64,000 bases of DNA from Acinetobacter sp. ANC 7912 (GTDB lineage Bacteria; Pseudomonadota; Gammaproteobacteria; Pseudomonadales; Moraxellaceae), in assembly GCF_039862785.1 (NCBI RefSeq), contig NZ_CP156795.1, positions 124,001 to 188,000 on the forward strand, written 5' to 3'. This document shows, piece after piece, positions 52,961 to 62,917 of the stretch. The notes below the pieces were generated by a model. The model was not told where the DNA came from, did not search any database, and worked only from the letters and a program-made list of their open reading frames with translations. Position numbers and translations under genes: made by a program. Positions within the stretch are counted from its first letter, which is position 1. The number at the start of each line of letters is the position of its first letter.

Positions 52961-54469
52961 ATGATTCAGGAATTTTTTGTGGGTAAACAACATTTATTGG
53001 CTGTATCCGTTGCATTGATTATTCAAGGGATCTCTCTCAGTGCGTATGCAGATGACACGACTCAAGCCGAGTTAAAACAGCTTAAAGCACAGATTGACGT
53101 CTTACAAAAACGCTTTGTGCAGCTGGAACAAAAACACAATACCACGCTGTCTACGAGTGACCAAAGTGAAGCGACGTATACAGAGTTTATGGAAGATGGA
53201 GAAGGTACTGAGCTGGTTGCGCGTGAAGTCACAACAGATGACATCGATGGCTTAAAAGGGGATATCGAGAATTTCAAATATGACCATTCCCGTCAGTATG
53301 AACGTCAAACAGTGAAATCCGCACGTGATACGACTTTATACGGAACGGTACAGGTACGTGCCTCTTATCAGGACGAGGGGACAACTGCAGGTAACCCGGC
53401 ACCCGTGGGTGAGCGCAAATCAACGTTTGATATTCCAACAGCACTGATTGGGGTGCGCGGTAATTTATTCCGTGATTATAACGAAGGCAAAAATCTGGAT
53501 TACCAGCTGTCTTTCAGTTATGCCAAACAGACCGGGACTGCTGGTAATAACAGTAACTTCAATTTGCAGGATGCTTTTCTACGCTACAACTTTTTCTCGA
53601 CCAACTCCGGTTTGGAACAACCCCGTTTAAATGTAACTTTGGGTCAGCAACTCATTCCGTTTGGTCTGGAAGCGCAGTCTCCTGAAGATTTACGTCCAAC
53701 CATTACTCAGGCGATCGCGCCTGTACAGCTAGGTCTAACAGCACGTCAAAACGGTTTAATTGTACGTGGTGATGTCAAACCTTATGTCGATTACGGTGCA
53801 AATTACCGCGCTCCATTACTGGAATATGCATTTGGTGTGACTAATGGTAATGGGATCAACAAGACCGATGATAATGAGGGCAAAGATTATCTGGCACGTC
53901 TGGCTTATACCTTGCCTGTGGACTATGCCAGCATTTTCCGTGAGCTGAAATTCGGTGTGTCGTATTTAAAAGGTAAGAACAATGTCAAAAATGATGGAGT
54001 TTTGCTGAGCGATCATGGCAAGCGCGATATTTTAGGCTTTGATATTTACTACAACCATGCACCGTTTGGTGTGACCTACGAATACATTCAGGCTAAAACA
54101 GAAAAAGCCACGCCTGTGAATGAGCTGGTTGATACCACGGCTGAAGGGCATACCTTTACCTTGTTCTATACCTTGGGTGACCAGTTCTATAACAGTATCA
54201 AATCCAATGCCAAATTTGACGATTTCTGGCCGAAGTCAATCCAGGGCTATTACCGCTATGACAACTATAACCCGAACAAAGATCAGGATGTGGTTGGTGT
54301 GCCTGGCAATGGCTGGGGTGAATATGACAAGCACTCGCTGGGCCTGAACTTCTTCTTCGCGCAAACCACTAAGTTCCAGCTAGCCCTGAACCATACCAAA
54401 TACCAAAACGAAACCAGTTCCCAAAAAGACTTTAATGAAGTCGTGGGTCAATTCCAATACACCTTCTAA
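52961..54469 (+). CDS. Outer-membrane porin with N-terminal coiled coil
   Basis: 502 residues with a signal peptide ending near LSAYA. A coiled coil follows (AELKQLKAQIDVLQKRFVQLEQ, as in trimeric OprP/OprO-type porins), then a long beta-rich region starting TLYGTVQVRASY. The chain ends with the outer-membrane signature phenylalanine (FQYTF). It is probably the entry channel for the substrate of the downstream ABC systems. The start may be the GTG-like codon a few positions later. Confidence 0.8.
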   Translation: MIQEFFVGKQHLLAVSVALIIQGISLSAYADDTTQAELKQLKAQIDVLQKRFVQLEQKHNTTLSTSDQSEATYTEFMEDGEGTELVAREVTTDDIDGLKGDIENFKYDHSRQYERQTVKSARDTTLYGTVQVRASYQDEGTTAGNPAPVGERKSTFDIPTALIGVRGNLFRDYNEGKNLDYQLSFSYAKQTGTAGNNSNFNLQDAFLRYNFFSTNSGLEQPRLNVTLGQQLIPFGLEAQSPEDLRPTITQAIAPVQLGLTARQNGLIVRGDVKPYVDYGANYRAPLLEYAFGVTNGNGINKTDDNEGKDYLARLAYTLPVDYASIFRELKFGVSYLKGKNNVKNDGVLLSDHGKRDILGFDIYYNHAPFGVTYEYIQAKTEKATPVNELVDTTAEGHTFTLFYTLGDQFYNSIKSNAKFDDFWPKSIQGYYRYDNYNPNKDQDVVGVPGNGWGEYDKHSLGLNFFFAQTTKFQLALNHTKYQNETSSQKDFNEVVGQFQYTF

Positions 54470-54493
54470 TTATTCAACAGGATTGTTTTAAAA

Positions 54494-55549
54494 ATGAAAT
54501 TTCTCTCTAAAAAAATTACCGCAAGTTTACTGGCACTTTCAGCATTAGGTCTAAGTGTTCAGGTGTCTGCGGCAGCACCGAAAGAAATCCGTATTTCTGT
54601 GTCTAGTGCTGGCGAGGGCGGACGTCCAAAAATTGGCGGCAGTTTTATTGCATCAGCACATGCACGTGGGGTACTGGAACAGGAATTTAAAAAAGACGGC
54701 ATTAAAGTGACCTGGTTATTCTTCCCAGGCGCAGGTCCAGCAACCAATGAAGCTTTAGCGAACGGTAAAGTCGACTTTGCATCTCAAGGGGATTTGCCCG
54801 CGATTGTTGGCCGCTCATCAGGCCTGAAAACCAAACTGTTATTTGGTACTGGGCGTTTAGGACCGGTGTATTTCGTTGTGCCGTCAGACTCTACAGCCAA
54901 ATCGCTAGCGGATTTAAAAGGCAAGAAAATTGCCAACTTTAAAGGCACGAATGGACAGATCGTTCTTCATCGCCTGCTGAAAAGCCAGGGAGTATCTGAA
55001 AAAGATTTCCGAGTTATTAATCAGGATACCTATTCATCCCGTACCTCGATTGCAACGGGGGATATCGACGGCACGATTACGACACCTTGGAGCCTGGAAG
55101 CTCGTGGTGTGGCAAAACGCTTAATCACCTCCAAAGATCCAAAAGTTTCGGCTTTATCTGCGTTCTGGGTCACAGAAGCGTTTGAAAGACAATATCCAGA
55201 TATTGTCCAGCGTGTGGTGACAACCTTAGTGAAGCAAGCACACTGGAGCAGTCAGGAAGCTAACCGTAATGAACAGTACAAGCTTTGGGCACAAAGCGGT
55301 ATTCCATATATCGACTATAAAAAAGACTGGGATGGCTGGGATCTGAAAAAACGGATTAACCCGCTGCTAGATGATTTCCATGTGGCTCAGTATATCGATG
55401 CTGCAAAAATCTCTAAAGAAGCACGACTCATTCGCCGTGATGTGGATATCAAAACCTGGTACGAACCTAAGTATTTGAACCATGCCCTGAAAGAACTCAA
55501 ACTTGAAAACTATTGGCGACCTCTGAATGCCAATGGCCAGCCAAAGTAA
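54494..55549 (+). CDS. ABC transporter substrate-binding protein (SsuA/TauA-like)
   Basis: 351 residues with a Sec signal peptide (cleavage near VSAAAP) and a type II periplasmic-binding fold. Features are LEQEFKKDGIKVTWLFFPGAGPATNEALANGKVDFASQGDLP and LADLKGKKIANFKGTNGQ, typical of the nitrate/sulfonate/taurine family. It lies directly after the porin. It captures a small organic anion in the periplasm. Confidence 0.87.
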   Translation: MKFLSKKITASLLALSALGLSVQVSAAAPKEIRISVSSAGEGGRPKIGGSFIASAHARGVLEQEFKKDGIKVTWLFFPGAGPATNEALANGKVDFASQGDLPAIVGRSSGLKTKLLFGTGRLGPVYFVVPSDSTAKSLADLKGKKIANFKGTNGQIVLHRLLKSQGVSEKDFRVINQDTYSSRTSIATGDIDGTITTPWSLEARGVAKRLITSKDPKVSALSAFWVTEAFERQYPDIVQRVVTTLVKQAHWSSQEANRNEQYKLWAQSGIPYIDYKKDWDGWDLKKRINPLLDDFHVAQYIDAAKISKEARLIRRDVDIKTWYEPKYLNHALKELKLENYWRPLNANGQPK

Positions 55550-55559
55550 GGATGTTCTG

Positions 55560-56819
55560 ATGTCATCGGTTGAATCAAATCTCGCCACAACACCGCTGTC
55601 TTTCAAGTTTATGAGCAGCTTTATTGTGCTGACGATTTTGGCAGGTTTAGGGATGGGCGTATTTCGCGTCCTGACCTCCCTGTATGGCGTTGAACTGCAA
55701 GCCTCACCGTTACAGTTAGGCTTGATTTCTTCAGCGCAGAGTATTGGTGTCCTACTGATGGCTTTACCGATTGGGGTCCTGGTCAAACGCTTAGGTTCCT
55801 TGCAGGTATTTAGTATCGGCAGTATTGCAGGGGCAATTCTGTTTGTATTGGCTTCACTGTTTCATAACCCGTGGGCACTGGTACTGATTACTGCTTTGGT
55901 GAGCTTTGTAATGCCGATGCGTTTTGTCTCAATCAATACGGTTTTTTTAACCCATTTACGCCGTCTTGGTGCTGCAAAAGCTGGCTGGTTTCGTGGTTCG
56001 CATATGATGGGCTTTTTCCTGATCGGTCCATCACTGGCACTATTTTTTGTCTCGTTATTTGGTTATCAGAAGTCCTTCTGGTGTGTGGCAGCACTGTTTA
56101 TTTTCGCAATGTTATTCGCACCGATCTGCTTCGAGAAAAAAAGCCAGATTGAACGTGATGCTCAACCGAAATTCCGGTTTAAGGAAATTCTTGAGCCACT
56201 GCGTTTAATTAAAAGTCATCAGCCACTGCGTACCGTGTGCCTGCTCGAAATTTTAAGCAGTATTGCCACCAATACCTTTGGTTTCTTTATCGTTGTCATT
56301 GCGATTCAGAACTTCGCTTTTGCTGAACATTCAGCCGTATTGCTACTCACAGTTCAAGGCATTGTCTTTGTGGGTTCCTTATTTGGCTTGGGGAGCTTTG
56401 CAGAATGGCTAGGCTATCAAAAGTTTTATCTGATCGGTTTGACTTTGATTAGTGGGGCTTTATTTGCCTTGGCACTACTGAAGCAGGCTTGGGGCTTATG
56501 GCCAGCCAGTGCCTTGCTGGGCTTGGGACTAGGCGTGTTGCATATCGCCAACTTTATGTCTTTTGCCAAAGTCGGTGAAGAAACAGAAATGACCAAAGTT
56601 TCGCCTATTCTGGCACTAGTCGGACCTCTAGGCGGATTGCTTGGCGGTTTTATCGGCATAGTCTGCGGATCCAGTTTTGGATTGCAATGGCTATTCTTGC
56701 CGACTGCAATCGCATTTACTTGCATGACTTTTTATATCTATTTCAGCCAGCGCTTTCTGGCATTTATCCAAAATGATCAACTCAATACAACACAGCAACT
56801 CGAGGGGCAAAAATCATGA
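55560..56819 (+). CDS. MFS transporter
   Basis: 419 residues with about 12 membrane helices. It opens FKFMSSFIVLTILAGLGMGVFRVL and has the loop 2-3 region PIGVLVKRLGSLQVF. The start is taken at 55560 (MSSVESNL), after AAGGATG; an upstream extension overlaps the SBP gene. It overlaps the next permease by 4 bases. It may import or export the same substrate or a breakdown product. Confidence 0.85.
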   Translation: MSSVESNLATTPLSFKFMSSFIVLTILAGLGMGVFRVLTSLYGVELQASPLQLGLISSAQSIGVLLMALPIGVLVKRLGSLQVFSIGSIAGAILFVLASLFHNPWALVLITALVSFVMPMRFVSINTVFLTHLRRLGAAKAGWFRGSHMMGFFLIGPSLALFFVSLFGYQKSFWCVAALFIFAMLFAPICFEKKSQIERDAQPKFRFKEILEPLRLIKSHQPLRTVCLLEILSSIATNTFGFFIVVIAIQNFAFAEHSAVLLLTVQGIVFVGSLFGLGSFAEWLGYQKFYLIGLTLISGALFALALLKQAWGLWPASALLGLGLGVLHIANFMSFAKVGEETEMTKVSPILALVGPLGGLLGGFIGIVCGSSFGLQWLFLPTAIAFTCMTFYIYFSQRFLAFIQNDQLNTTQQLEGQKS

Positions 56820-57658
56820 GTATCAGTCATATTGAACGCCGTAGTTTTGCATGGCAAAACATTTTCAATCCTGTTGAATTGCTTAGAAAAGCCGTCAAAA
56901 CGCTGTTGTTGCTGTGTTGTGGCCTGGCGATTCCATTGGCCGTATTAGCGCTTTGGCATATCGCAACAGAACGACAATGGCTGCCTGAACAGATCCTGCC
57001 AGCACCACAGCTGGTCTGGACGACGACGCTGGAACTGTGGCAATCAGGCGATCTGCAGAGCAATTTTCTGATCAGTGCCAAACGCATTTTCTGGAGTGTC
57101 AGTCTGGGTGCCAGTATTGGCCTGATCTTGGGAACCTGGTTTGCCTTGTCCAATAAGGCCAAGCAACTGGTTTATCCAAGTATCCAGCTTTTGGCCCAGT
57201 TCCCGATCATTGCCTGGATTCCTCTGCTGATGATTTTTCTGGGTATAGATGAAGCTTTAAAAATTGTCGCGATCTCTCTGGCGGTGATTGCTCCGGTGCT
57301 GATTGCAACCTTTAAGGGTATCCAGCTGGTACCTGTTCGATTACTGGAAGTGGCTCGTGTTTACCAATTTTCAAAATTGCAAACCTTAACTCGGGTGATT
57401 TTGCCAGCAAGTTTATCGGCCATTATCAGTGGGTTACGCCAAGGCATCATGCAGGCCTGGTTAGCTCTGGTCTTTGTGGAATTACTTGCCAGTAGTGAAG
57501 GCATCGGTTTCCTTATGGTATGGGGACGTCAGCTGATGCAGCTGGATATCGTCTTTATGGGCATTATTTTTATTGGTCTAACGGGTTATGTCCTGGACAG
57601 TGTTCTTGCTGTGTTTGAACGTGTGGCTCGTTTCTATGCAACACGTGTGGGGGCTTAA
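56816..57658 (+). CDS. ABC transporter permease (SsuC-like), copy 1
   Basis: 280 residues with six membrane helices and the permease EAA loop EVARVYQFSKLQTLTRVILPASL. It matches the nitrate/sulfonate/taurine permease family (LPAPQLVWTTTLELW, PIIAWIPLLMIFLGI). It overlaps the MFS stop by 4 bases and is followed by a second permease after 3 bases; the two probably form a heterodimer. Confidence 0.9.
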   Translation: MSISHIERRSFAWQNIFNPVELLRKAVKTLLLLCCGLAIPLAVLALWHIATERQWLPEQILPAPQLVWTTTLELWQSGDLQSNFLISAKRIFWSVSLGASIGLILGTWFALSNKAKQLVYPSIQLLAQFPIIAWIPLLMIFLGIDEALKIVAISLAVIAPVLIATFKGIQLVPVRLLEVARVYQFSKLQTLTRVILPASLSAIISGLRQGIMQAWLALVFVELLASSEGIGFLMVWGRQLMQLDIVFMGIIFIGLTGYVLDSVLAVFERVARFYATRVGA

Positions 57659-57661
57659 ATC

Positions 57662-58489
57662 ATGTCAGAACTCATTTTAGAAGAACACAAAACAACTGCT
57701 TTACCGGGAAAAAACATCGCTGCTCCTGTATGGAAACCAAGCAAAACGGCATTGCAGGCATTGATTGTCCCTGCACTGTTTATCCTGCTGTGGAGTACGG
57801 CTTCTTATCTGAACTGGATCGATGCCAAACTGATTCCTTCACCTTGGGACGTCGTGGTTGTTGCCAGTAAAACCTTGAGTGAGGCACAGTTCTGGCAAGG
57901 TGTTACCGCCAGTTTAAGCCGTAACTTTATTGGCTATGCTGTTGGTGCCAGTCTCGGCGTGGTCTTTGGTGTGTTATTGGGAACTTCACGGTTTGTCCAG
58001 TGGTTCTTTGCACCAGGTTTTCATGTATTACGTCAGGTCTCACTGTTCGCCTGGTTACCTCTCATCTCAACCTTTTTAGGGTATGGCAATTTCGCCAAAA
58101 TTTTATTCATCAGCTTATCGGTATTTTATCCAGTTGCCCTGCACAGTTTGGAAGGGGTGAGCAGTATTTCCAACAGATACCGTGAGGTTGCCCAGGTTTA
58201 CCAGTTCCCGACCACTTATACCTATCGCAAACTAATTTTACCTGCAGCAAGCCCGCAGATTTTTGTTGGATTACAACTGGGGCTGATCTTTGCCTGGCTA
58301 GCCACCATTGGTTCGGAGTTTCTGTTGGCCCATTATGGTGTGGGGCTTGGCAACCTGGTGATCCGCGGTCGTGAGCAATTTAATGTGCCATTAATTCTAC
58401 TCGGGATGTTGGTGATTGGTGCGGTTGGCCTGATTCTCAACCGCCTACTGGTGGCAGTTGAGCAGCGTTTATTGACATGGCAGAAGTAG
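57662..58489 (+). CDS. ABC transporter permease (SsuC-like), copy 2
   Basis: 275 residues. The family motifs are IPSPWDVVVVASKTLSEAQFW, LFAWLPLISTFLGYGN and the EAA loop EVAQVYQFPTTYTYRKLILPAA. It is the immediate neighbour of copy 1 and shares its fold, so a heteromeric channel is likely. Its end overlaps the possible start of the next gene. Confidence 0.9.
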   Translation: MSELILEEHKTTALPGKNIAAPVWKPSKTALQALIVPALFILLWSTASYLNWIDAKLIPSPWDVVVVASKTLSEAQFWQGVTASLSRNFIGYAVGASLGVVFGVLLGTSRFVQWFFAPGFHVLRQVSLFAWLPLISTFLGYGNFAKILFISLSVFYPVALHSLEGVSSISNRYREVAQVYQFPTTYTYRKLILPAASPQIFVGLQLGLIFAWLATIGSEFLLAHYGVGLGNLVIRGREQFNVPLILLGMLVIGAVGLILNRLLVAVEQRLLTWQK

Positions 58490-58503
58490 GGGGCAGAAGA
58501 GAA

Positions 58504-59535
58504 ATGAAAAAAATATCAATCTGGTTAAAACGGGCATCTGTTGCCTTACTGGTTGGCCTGAATCTGTCTGCCTGCAGTCTGAATCGCGCTCCGGATACCT
58601 CATTACCTGTCACTGAGTTGCGTTATCAGAGTAGTGCCGGACTGGTGTCCCTGCCAGAGCTGGCCAAAGACCTGGGCTATCTCGGCAATATCCAGCTGAA
58701 TTATGTCGGTACTGTACAAGGCGGACCACAGGATCTGTTGACCTTGGTGGCAGGAGATGTGGACTTTGCTTCAGCCTTTAATGGCGCAGTTGTCAAAGTG
58801 ATGGCAGCAGGTCTGGATGTCGTCCCTGTAGTGGCTTCTTATGGTTGTGACTATAAGCAGTCAGCAGGCTTCTATGTGTTGGAAAATAGTCCAATTCGTA
58901 CCGCGCGTGATTTTATTGGCAAGAAAGTGGCGATGAATACCTTCGGCGCTCATCATGATTTTGTACTACGTGATTGGCTGGAAAAAAATGGTTTAACAGC
59001 AAAAGAAATTTCAGAGGTGGAATTCATCATGCTGCCACCGATTACTTCTGAACAGGCACTTCGTAACGGGCAAATTGATGTCGCTGTGTTATCCAGCATT
59101 ACGGAACAGCGCGCTTTAAAGAATGGCGGTGTGCGTAAAATTTTTGCAGATGTAGATTTATATGGCCCATTCACCGCAGGGAGCTACTCGATGCGCAAAG
59201 AGTTTATCGAGAAACATCCTGAAGTCGTAAAGACCTTTGTGGAAGGAGTAGCTAAAGCACATCGCTGGGTGCAGACCACACCCGTTGAAGAAGTACATGC
59301 CCGTTTTAAGCGCATCATTTCCGAGCGGGGTCGCAACGAGAATCATGCCCTGATTCCATATTTCCAGAGTTATGGTGTGCATAGTGCGGGTGGGGTGCAG
59401 AAGGCAGAAGACTTCGAGCCATGGATCAAATTCATGGAGAAAGAACAAAAACTGAAACCAGGCGTACTGAATGCGCAAAACGTTTTCAGTAACCGTTTCA
59501 ACCCTTATGCCGACCAGAATACACAAGGATTATAA
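58504..59535 (+). CDS. ABC transporter substrate-binding lipoprotein
   Basis: About 343 residues with a lipoprotein signal (LNLSACS; start at MKKISIW, 58504). Periplasmic-binding features are VTELRYQSSAGLVSLPELAKDLGYL, VQGGPQDLLTLVAGDVDFA and FIGKKVAMNTFGA. It is a second, unrelated-in-detail SBP in the same locus, which suggests two substrates or two affinities. The ATPase follows after 2 bases. Confidence 0.88.
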   Translation: MKKISIWLKRASVALLVGLNLSACSLNRAPDTSLPVTELRYQSSAGLVSLPELAKDLGYLGNIQLNYVGTVQGGPQDLLTLVAGDVDFASAFNGAVVKVMAAGLDVVPVVASYGCDYKQSAGFYVLENSPIRTARDFIGKKVAMNTFGAHHDFVLRDWLEKNGLTAKEISEVEFIMLPPITSEQALRNGQIDVAVLSSITEQRALKNGGVRKIFADVDLYGPFTAGSYSMRKEFIEKHPEVVKTFVEGVAKAHRWVQTTPVEEVHARFKRIISERGRNENHALIPYFQSYGVHSAGGVQKAEDFEPWIKFMEKEQKLKPGVLNAQNVFSNRFNPYADQNTQGL

Positions 59536-59537
59536 CA

Positions 59538-60368
59538 ATGACGATTGCATTAAAAATGGACCATGTCCGTAAAGAATTTCCAGCTAAAACCACAGGTAAA
59601 TTGCCCTCTGCACCTTTTGTTGCAGTAGAAAATGTCACTCTAGATATTCAGCAAGGTGAATTTGTATGCATCGTGGGGCCGAGTGGTTGTGGCAAATCGA
59701 CTTTACTGGATTTAATTGCGGGCTTAACCCGTCCAAGCTCCGGTCAGATTTTGCTGAATGGCAAGGAAATTACCAAGCCAGGTCTGGATCGCGGCATTGT
59801 GTTTCAGCAATATGCGCTCTATCCATGGCTGACCGCGCTAGAAAATATTGAGTTTGGTCTGGAAGCCAAAGGCGTAGATAAAAAGACCCGTCGTGAGAAG
59901 GCCAAATATTATTTACAGCTGGTGGGATTAACTGGTTTTGAAAATCACTATCCGAATGAATTATCTGGCGGGATGAAGCAGCGGGTGGCCATTGCCCGCA
60001 GCTTGGCCTATGAACCAGAAATTCTGTTGATGGATGAGCCATTTGCTGCACTGGATGCCCAGACCCGTGAAACCTTACAGGAAGAATTGCTGAACATTTG
60101 GCGCAGTTCCAAAGCCACCATCATTTTTATTACCCATAGTATTGATGAAGCGATTTACCTCAGCCAGCGCGTCGCTATCATGACTTCCCGTCCGGGACGG
60201 ATTAAGGATGTGATCGAGATTCCGGAAAGTTTACGTTTGCAAGATGAAGACGTTCGTTCAACGGCAGAATATGGGCGGTTACGTCATAGAATCTGGTCGC
60301 AGTTGAGTGAAGAAGTGGTGAAAGCACAGGCATTAGAAAAGACCAAGCAGCTACAGCACAGTGCTTAA
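59538..60368 (+). CDS. ABC transporter ATPase (SsuB/TauB-like)
   Basis: 276 residues with Walker A VGPSGCGKSTLLD, the Q loop FQQYALYPWL, signature LSGGMKQRVA, Walker B LLMDEPFAALD and the switch His in ITHSIDEA. It energises uptake of nitrate/sulfonate/taurine-type solutes. It is the only ATPase in the + strand run of three permeases and two SBPs, so it may serve both. Confidence 0.92.
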   Translation: MTIALKMDHVRKEFPAKTTGKLPSAPFVAVENVTLDIQQGEFVCIVGPSGCGKSTLLDLIAGLTRPSSGQILLNGKEITKPGLDRGIVFQQYALYPWLTALENIEFGLEAKGVDKKTRREKAKYYLQLVGLTGFENHYPNELSGGMKQRVAIARSLAYEPEILLMDEPFAALDAQTRETLQEELLNIWRSSKATIIFITHSIDEAIYLSQRVAIMTSRPGRIKDVIEIPESLRLQDEDVRSTAEYGRLRHRIWSQLSEEVVKAQALEKTKQLQHSA

Positions 60369-60395
60369 AAGAATATAAAAAAGAGGATTATCAAT

Positions 60396-61232
60396 ATGAC
60401 AACAGCAAAAAATCAGGCATTGGCCTATCCCAATGCTACCTTTAACCGCAAGAAACTCAATATCCAACTCACCTGGTTGAGTTCTGGGTTTAAGCGATCC
60501 ATTGCCATAGTACTGTTCTTCCTGCTTTGGGAAGTCTTACCGCGTATGGGTGTCGTTAGTGCGGCCTTTCTACCACCTTTAAGTCAGGTATTTCAAACGG
60601 GTTGGGAACTATATCAATCAGGGCAATTGACCCATCATTTGGTAGTTTCTCTACAACGCTCAGTGATTGGTTTTACCTTGGCGATATTACTGGCTATTCC
60701 ACTAGGTTTGCTGATTGGCTGGTACAAGCTGATTGCAGAAACCTTAAATCCATTGTTAGAGCTGTTCCGTAATACCACTGCACTGGCTTTAATGCCGGTA
60801 TTTATCCTGTTTTTGGGGATTGGTGAAGTGTCAAAAATCAGTTTGCTGGTTTATGCCTGCACTTGGCCAATCTTACTGAATACGATTTCAGGGGTACAAA
60901 ACGTAGATCCATTGCTGATTAAATCTGCACGTACCATGGGTTTGCCACCGTATCAGCTGTTTAGAAAAGTGATCTTGCCGGCAGCTGTACCGACTATTTT
61001 TGTGGGCATCCGTCTGGCTGGTGCGATTTCGATTCTGGCACTGGTTGCGGTAGAAATGTTCGGTTCTAAAGCTGGTTTAGGTTATTTGATTATGTATTCC
61101 CAATATAGTTTTGAAATTCCACAAATGTTTGTCGGTATTTTAATTATGACTGTTTTAGGGTTAGCATTTAATTATGGTTTACTTGCGGTAGAAAAACATT
61201 TTACCAAGTGGAAGAAAAATCCGGTTGAATAA
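60396..61232 (+). CDS. ABC transporter permease (SsuC-like), copy 3
   Basis: 278 residues with six membrane helices, the family motif FLPPLSQVFQTGWELYQ, ALMPVFILFLGIGEVSK and the EAA loop KSARTMGLPPYQLFRKVILPAA. It lies directly downstream of the ATPase and probably works with it and the second SBP. It is closed by a strong terminator. Confidence 0.9.
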   Translation: MTTAKNQALAYPNATFNRKKLNIQLTWLSSGFKRSIAIVLFFLLWEVLPRMGVVSAAFLPPLSQVFQTGWELYQSGQLTHHLVVSLQRSVIGFTLAILLAIPLGLLIGWYKLIAETLNPLLELFRNTTALALMPVFILFLGIGEVSKISLLVYACTWPILLNTISGVQNVDPLLIKSARTMGLPPYQLFRKVILPAAVPTIFVGIRLAGAISILALVAVEMFGSKAGLGYLIMYSQYSFEIPQMFVGILIMTVLGLAFNYGLLAVEKHFTKWKKNPVE

Positions 61233-61244
61233 TCCAATTAAAAT

Positions 61245-61276
61245 AAAAAACCCGTTTTAAATAAAACGGGTTTTTT
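61245..61276. terminator. Terminator between copy 3 permease and the sigma-54 activator
   Basis: AAAAACCCGTTTT pairs with AAAACGGGTTTTT around AAAT. It is a strong bidirectional hairpin with A and T runs. Confidence 0.9.
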
Positions 61277-61339
61277 AATATCTTATCTAAAATTAAAAAT
61301 ATCATTGTATGAATATAAATAATAATTTTCACATAGTTT

Positions 61340-62437
61340 TTAAATCAGGCCGTATTTTAATAAACGCGTCCGAATGACATTACGGGTCACTCCTAACAGC
61401 TTTGCAGTATGTACCTGGTTGTACTGGCAATGTTCATAGGCACTGCGAATAAAGCGTTCTTCAATCAGTTCATTGATATTCAGATCAGGCAGTTGCCCAG
61501 AAGCGTCAAACAGCTGTTTAAAGGTTGCTTGGAGCAACTGTTCAGCATCCTGAAGGTTATGAATCTCCATATTCAAGTCAGTTGATGAATGCGGCTGACT
61601 CTGGGGAAAACCGGAAGACTTGATATTGCCAGTCACCAGGTTGGAAAAGCTGATATCTTCCGGTTCAATGACGCCATTACGGCTGACCAGCACCGCATGG
61701 TGCATGGTATTTTCCAGCTCACGGATATTGCCCGGCCAGCGATGTTGAATCAGCTTTTTCGCTGCCAGCGCCGAGATACGTAGAGGGGTGTCATGCGGGT
61801 TAGTCTGGTAACGTTCCACAAAGTATTTCGCCAGAGGCAGAATATCTTCACGACGGTCGGCCAGTCGTGGAATACGCAGTAATGCCACATACAGGCGATA
61901 GAATAAATCCTCGCGGAATTTACCCTCAATCACTGCCTTTTCCAGATCGACATTGGTTGCAGCAATGATGCGGACATTGATCGGGATCGGCTTAAGCGAC
62001 CCGACCCGGATAATTTCTCTTTCCTGTAAAATCCGCAATAATTTGACCTGCATTGGCAGGGATAGGTCACCAATTTCATCCAGGAATAGCGTGCCATTAT
62101 GCGCTGCTTCGAACCAGCCGATACGCTGGCTAATTGCCCCGGTAAAAGCGCCTTTTTCATGCCCAAAAAGCTCACTTTCGGCCAGCGATTCTGTTAAGGC
62201 ACCGCAGTTCACTGCGATAAAGGGACCATGGGCACGATGACTCAGATCATGAATCTGGCGTGCCACCAGCTCCTTACCGGTACCGGTTTCACCGATAATT
62301 AACGCATTGGCATCACTCGGTGCAATCTGTTTGATTCGTTCCAGCAAGGCTTTAGACAACGGGTCTTCAAAGACGGTAGCAGTCGCCCGTTCATGCCGTC
62401 TTGTCTGACTAATAATGGGATGTGTAAATATCGACAT
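61340..62437 (-). CDS. Sigma-54-dependent activator (SfnR-like)
   Basis: 365 residues without a receiver or GAF domain. A short N-terminus leads directly into the AAA+ domain: Walker [12 protein letters not shown], the RpoN-contact loop GAFTGA, Walker B FLDEIGDL and [11 protein letters not shown]. The C-terminal Fis-type helix-turn-helix is [20 protein letters not shown]. SfnR proteins of this short form activate sulfone and sulfonate genes. It probably acts on the promoter at 51327. Confidence 0.88.
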   Translation of the reverse strand: MSIFTHPIISQTRRHERATATVFEDPLSKALLERIKQIAPSDANALIIGETGTGKELVARQIHDLSHRAHGPFIAVNCGALTESLAESELFGHEKGAFTGAISQRIGWFEAAHNGTLFLDEIGDLSLPMQVKLLRILQEREIIRVGSLKPIPINVRIIAATNVDLEKAVIEGKFREDLFYRLYVALLRIPRLADRREDILPLAKYFVERYQTNPHDTPLRISALAAKKLIQHRWPGNIRELENTMHHAVLVSRNGVIEPEDISFSNLVTGNIKSSGFPQSQPHSSTDLNMEIHNLQDAEQLLQATFKQLFDASGQLPDLNINELIEERFIRSAYEHCQYNQVHTAKLLGVTRNVIRTRLLKYGLI

Positions 62438-62665
62438 AATTCTTATTTCAAATTATTAAAATATAGACAATCATCTATTAATTCATGACTTTTTGTAAAT
62501 AATAAATCGGTCTTTAATTATCAATCTGGTATATATAGGTTTAAATAGAAAATTAATCATAAAATAAGATAAAACCAGTAGCGATAATCAAATATTAAAT
62601 CAAGATAAGTATTCACTGTAAAATCTTTTATATTATGCTCATCAATAACCAAAAGGGTAAATATA

Positions 62666-62881
62666 ATGACAATTACATCAGTTAACGTGCGTAACCAGTT
62701 TAAAGGTGTTATTCAGGAAATTGTAGAAGGAAGTGTTGTTTCAGAAGTAAATGTGGAAACCAAAGCCGGCATTTTTACTTCAATTATAAGTACCCGTTCG
62801 GTACAGGATCTGGATTTAAAAATCGGTTCGGAAGTGGTGGTGCTGATTAAATCAACAGAAGTGTCATTGGCAAAACTCTAG
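62666..62881 (+). CDS. Mop/TOBE-domain protein (SsuF-like)
   Basis: 71 residues consisting of one TOBE/Mop domain: NVRNQFKGVIQEIVEGSVVSEVNVE, then GSEVVVLIKSTEVSLAKL. These proteins bind molybdate or related oxyanions. In pseudomonads an SsuF protein of this type is part of the sulfonate-sulfur operon. Here the gene is followed by an SsuB-like ATPase after 36 bases. A molybdate- or oxyanion-sensing role is inferred. Confidence 0.82.
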   Translation: MTITSVNVRNQFKGVIQEIVEGSVVSEVNVETKAGIFTSIISTRSVQDLDLKIGSEVVVLIKSTEVSLAKL

Positions 62882-62917
62882 ATCTATATCTGGATTAAAT
62901 CAAAAAAGGAGTGAACG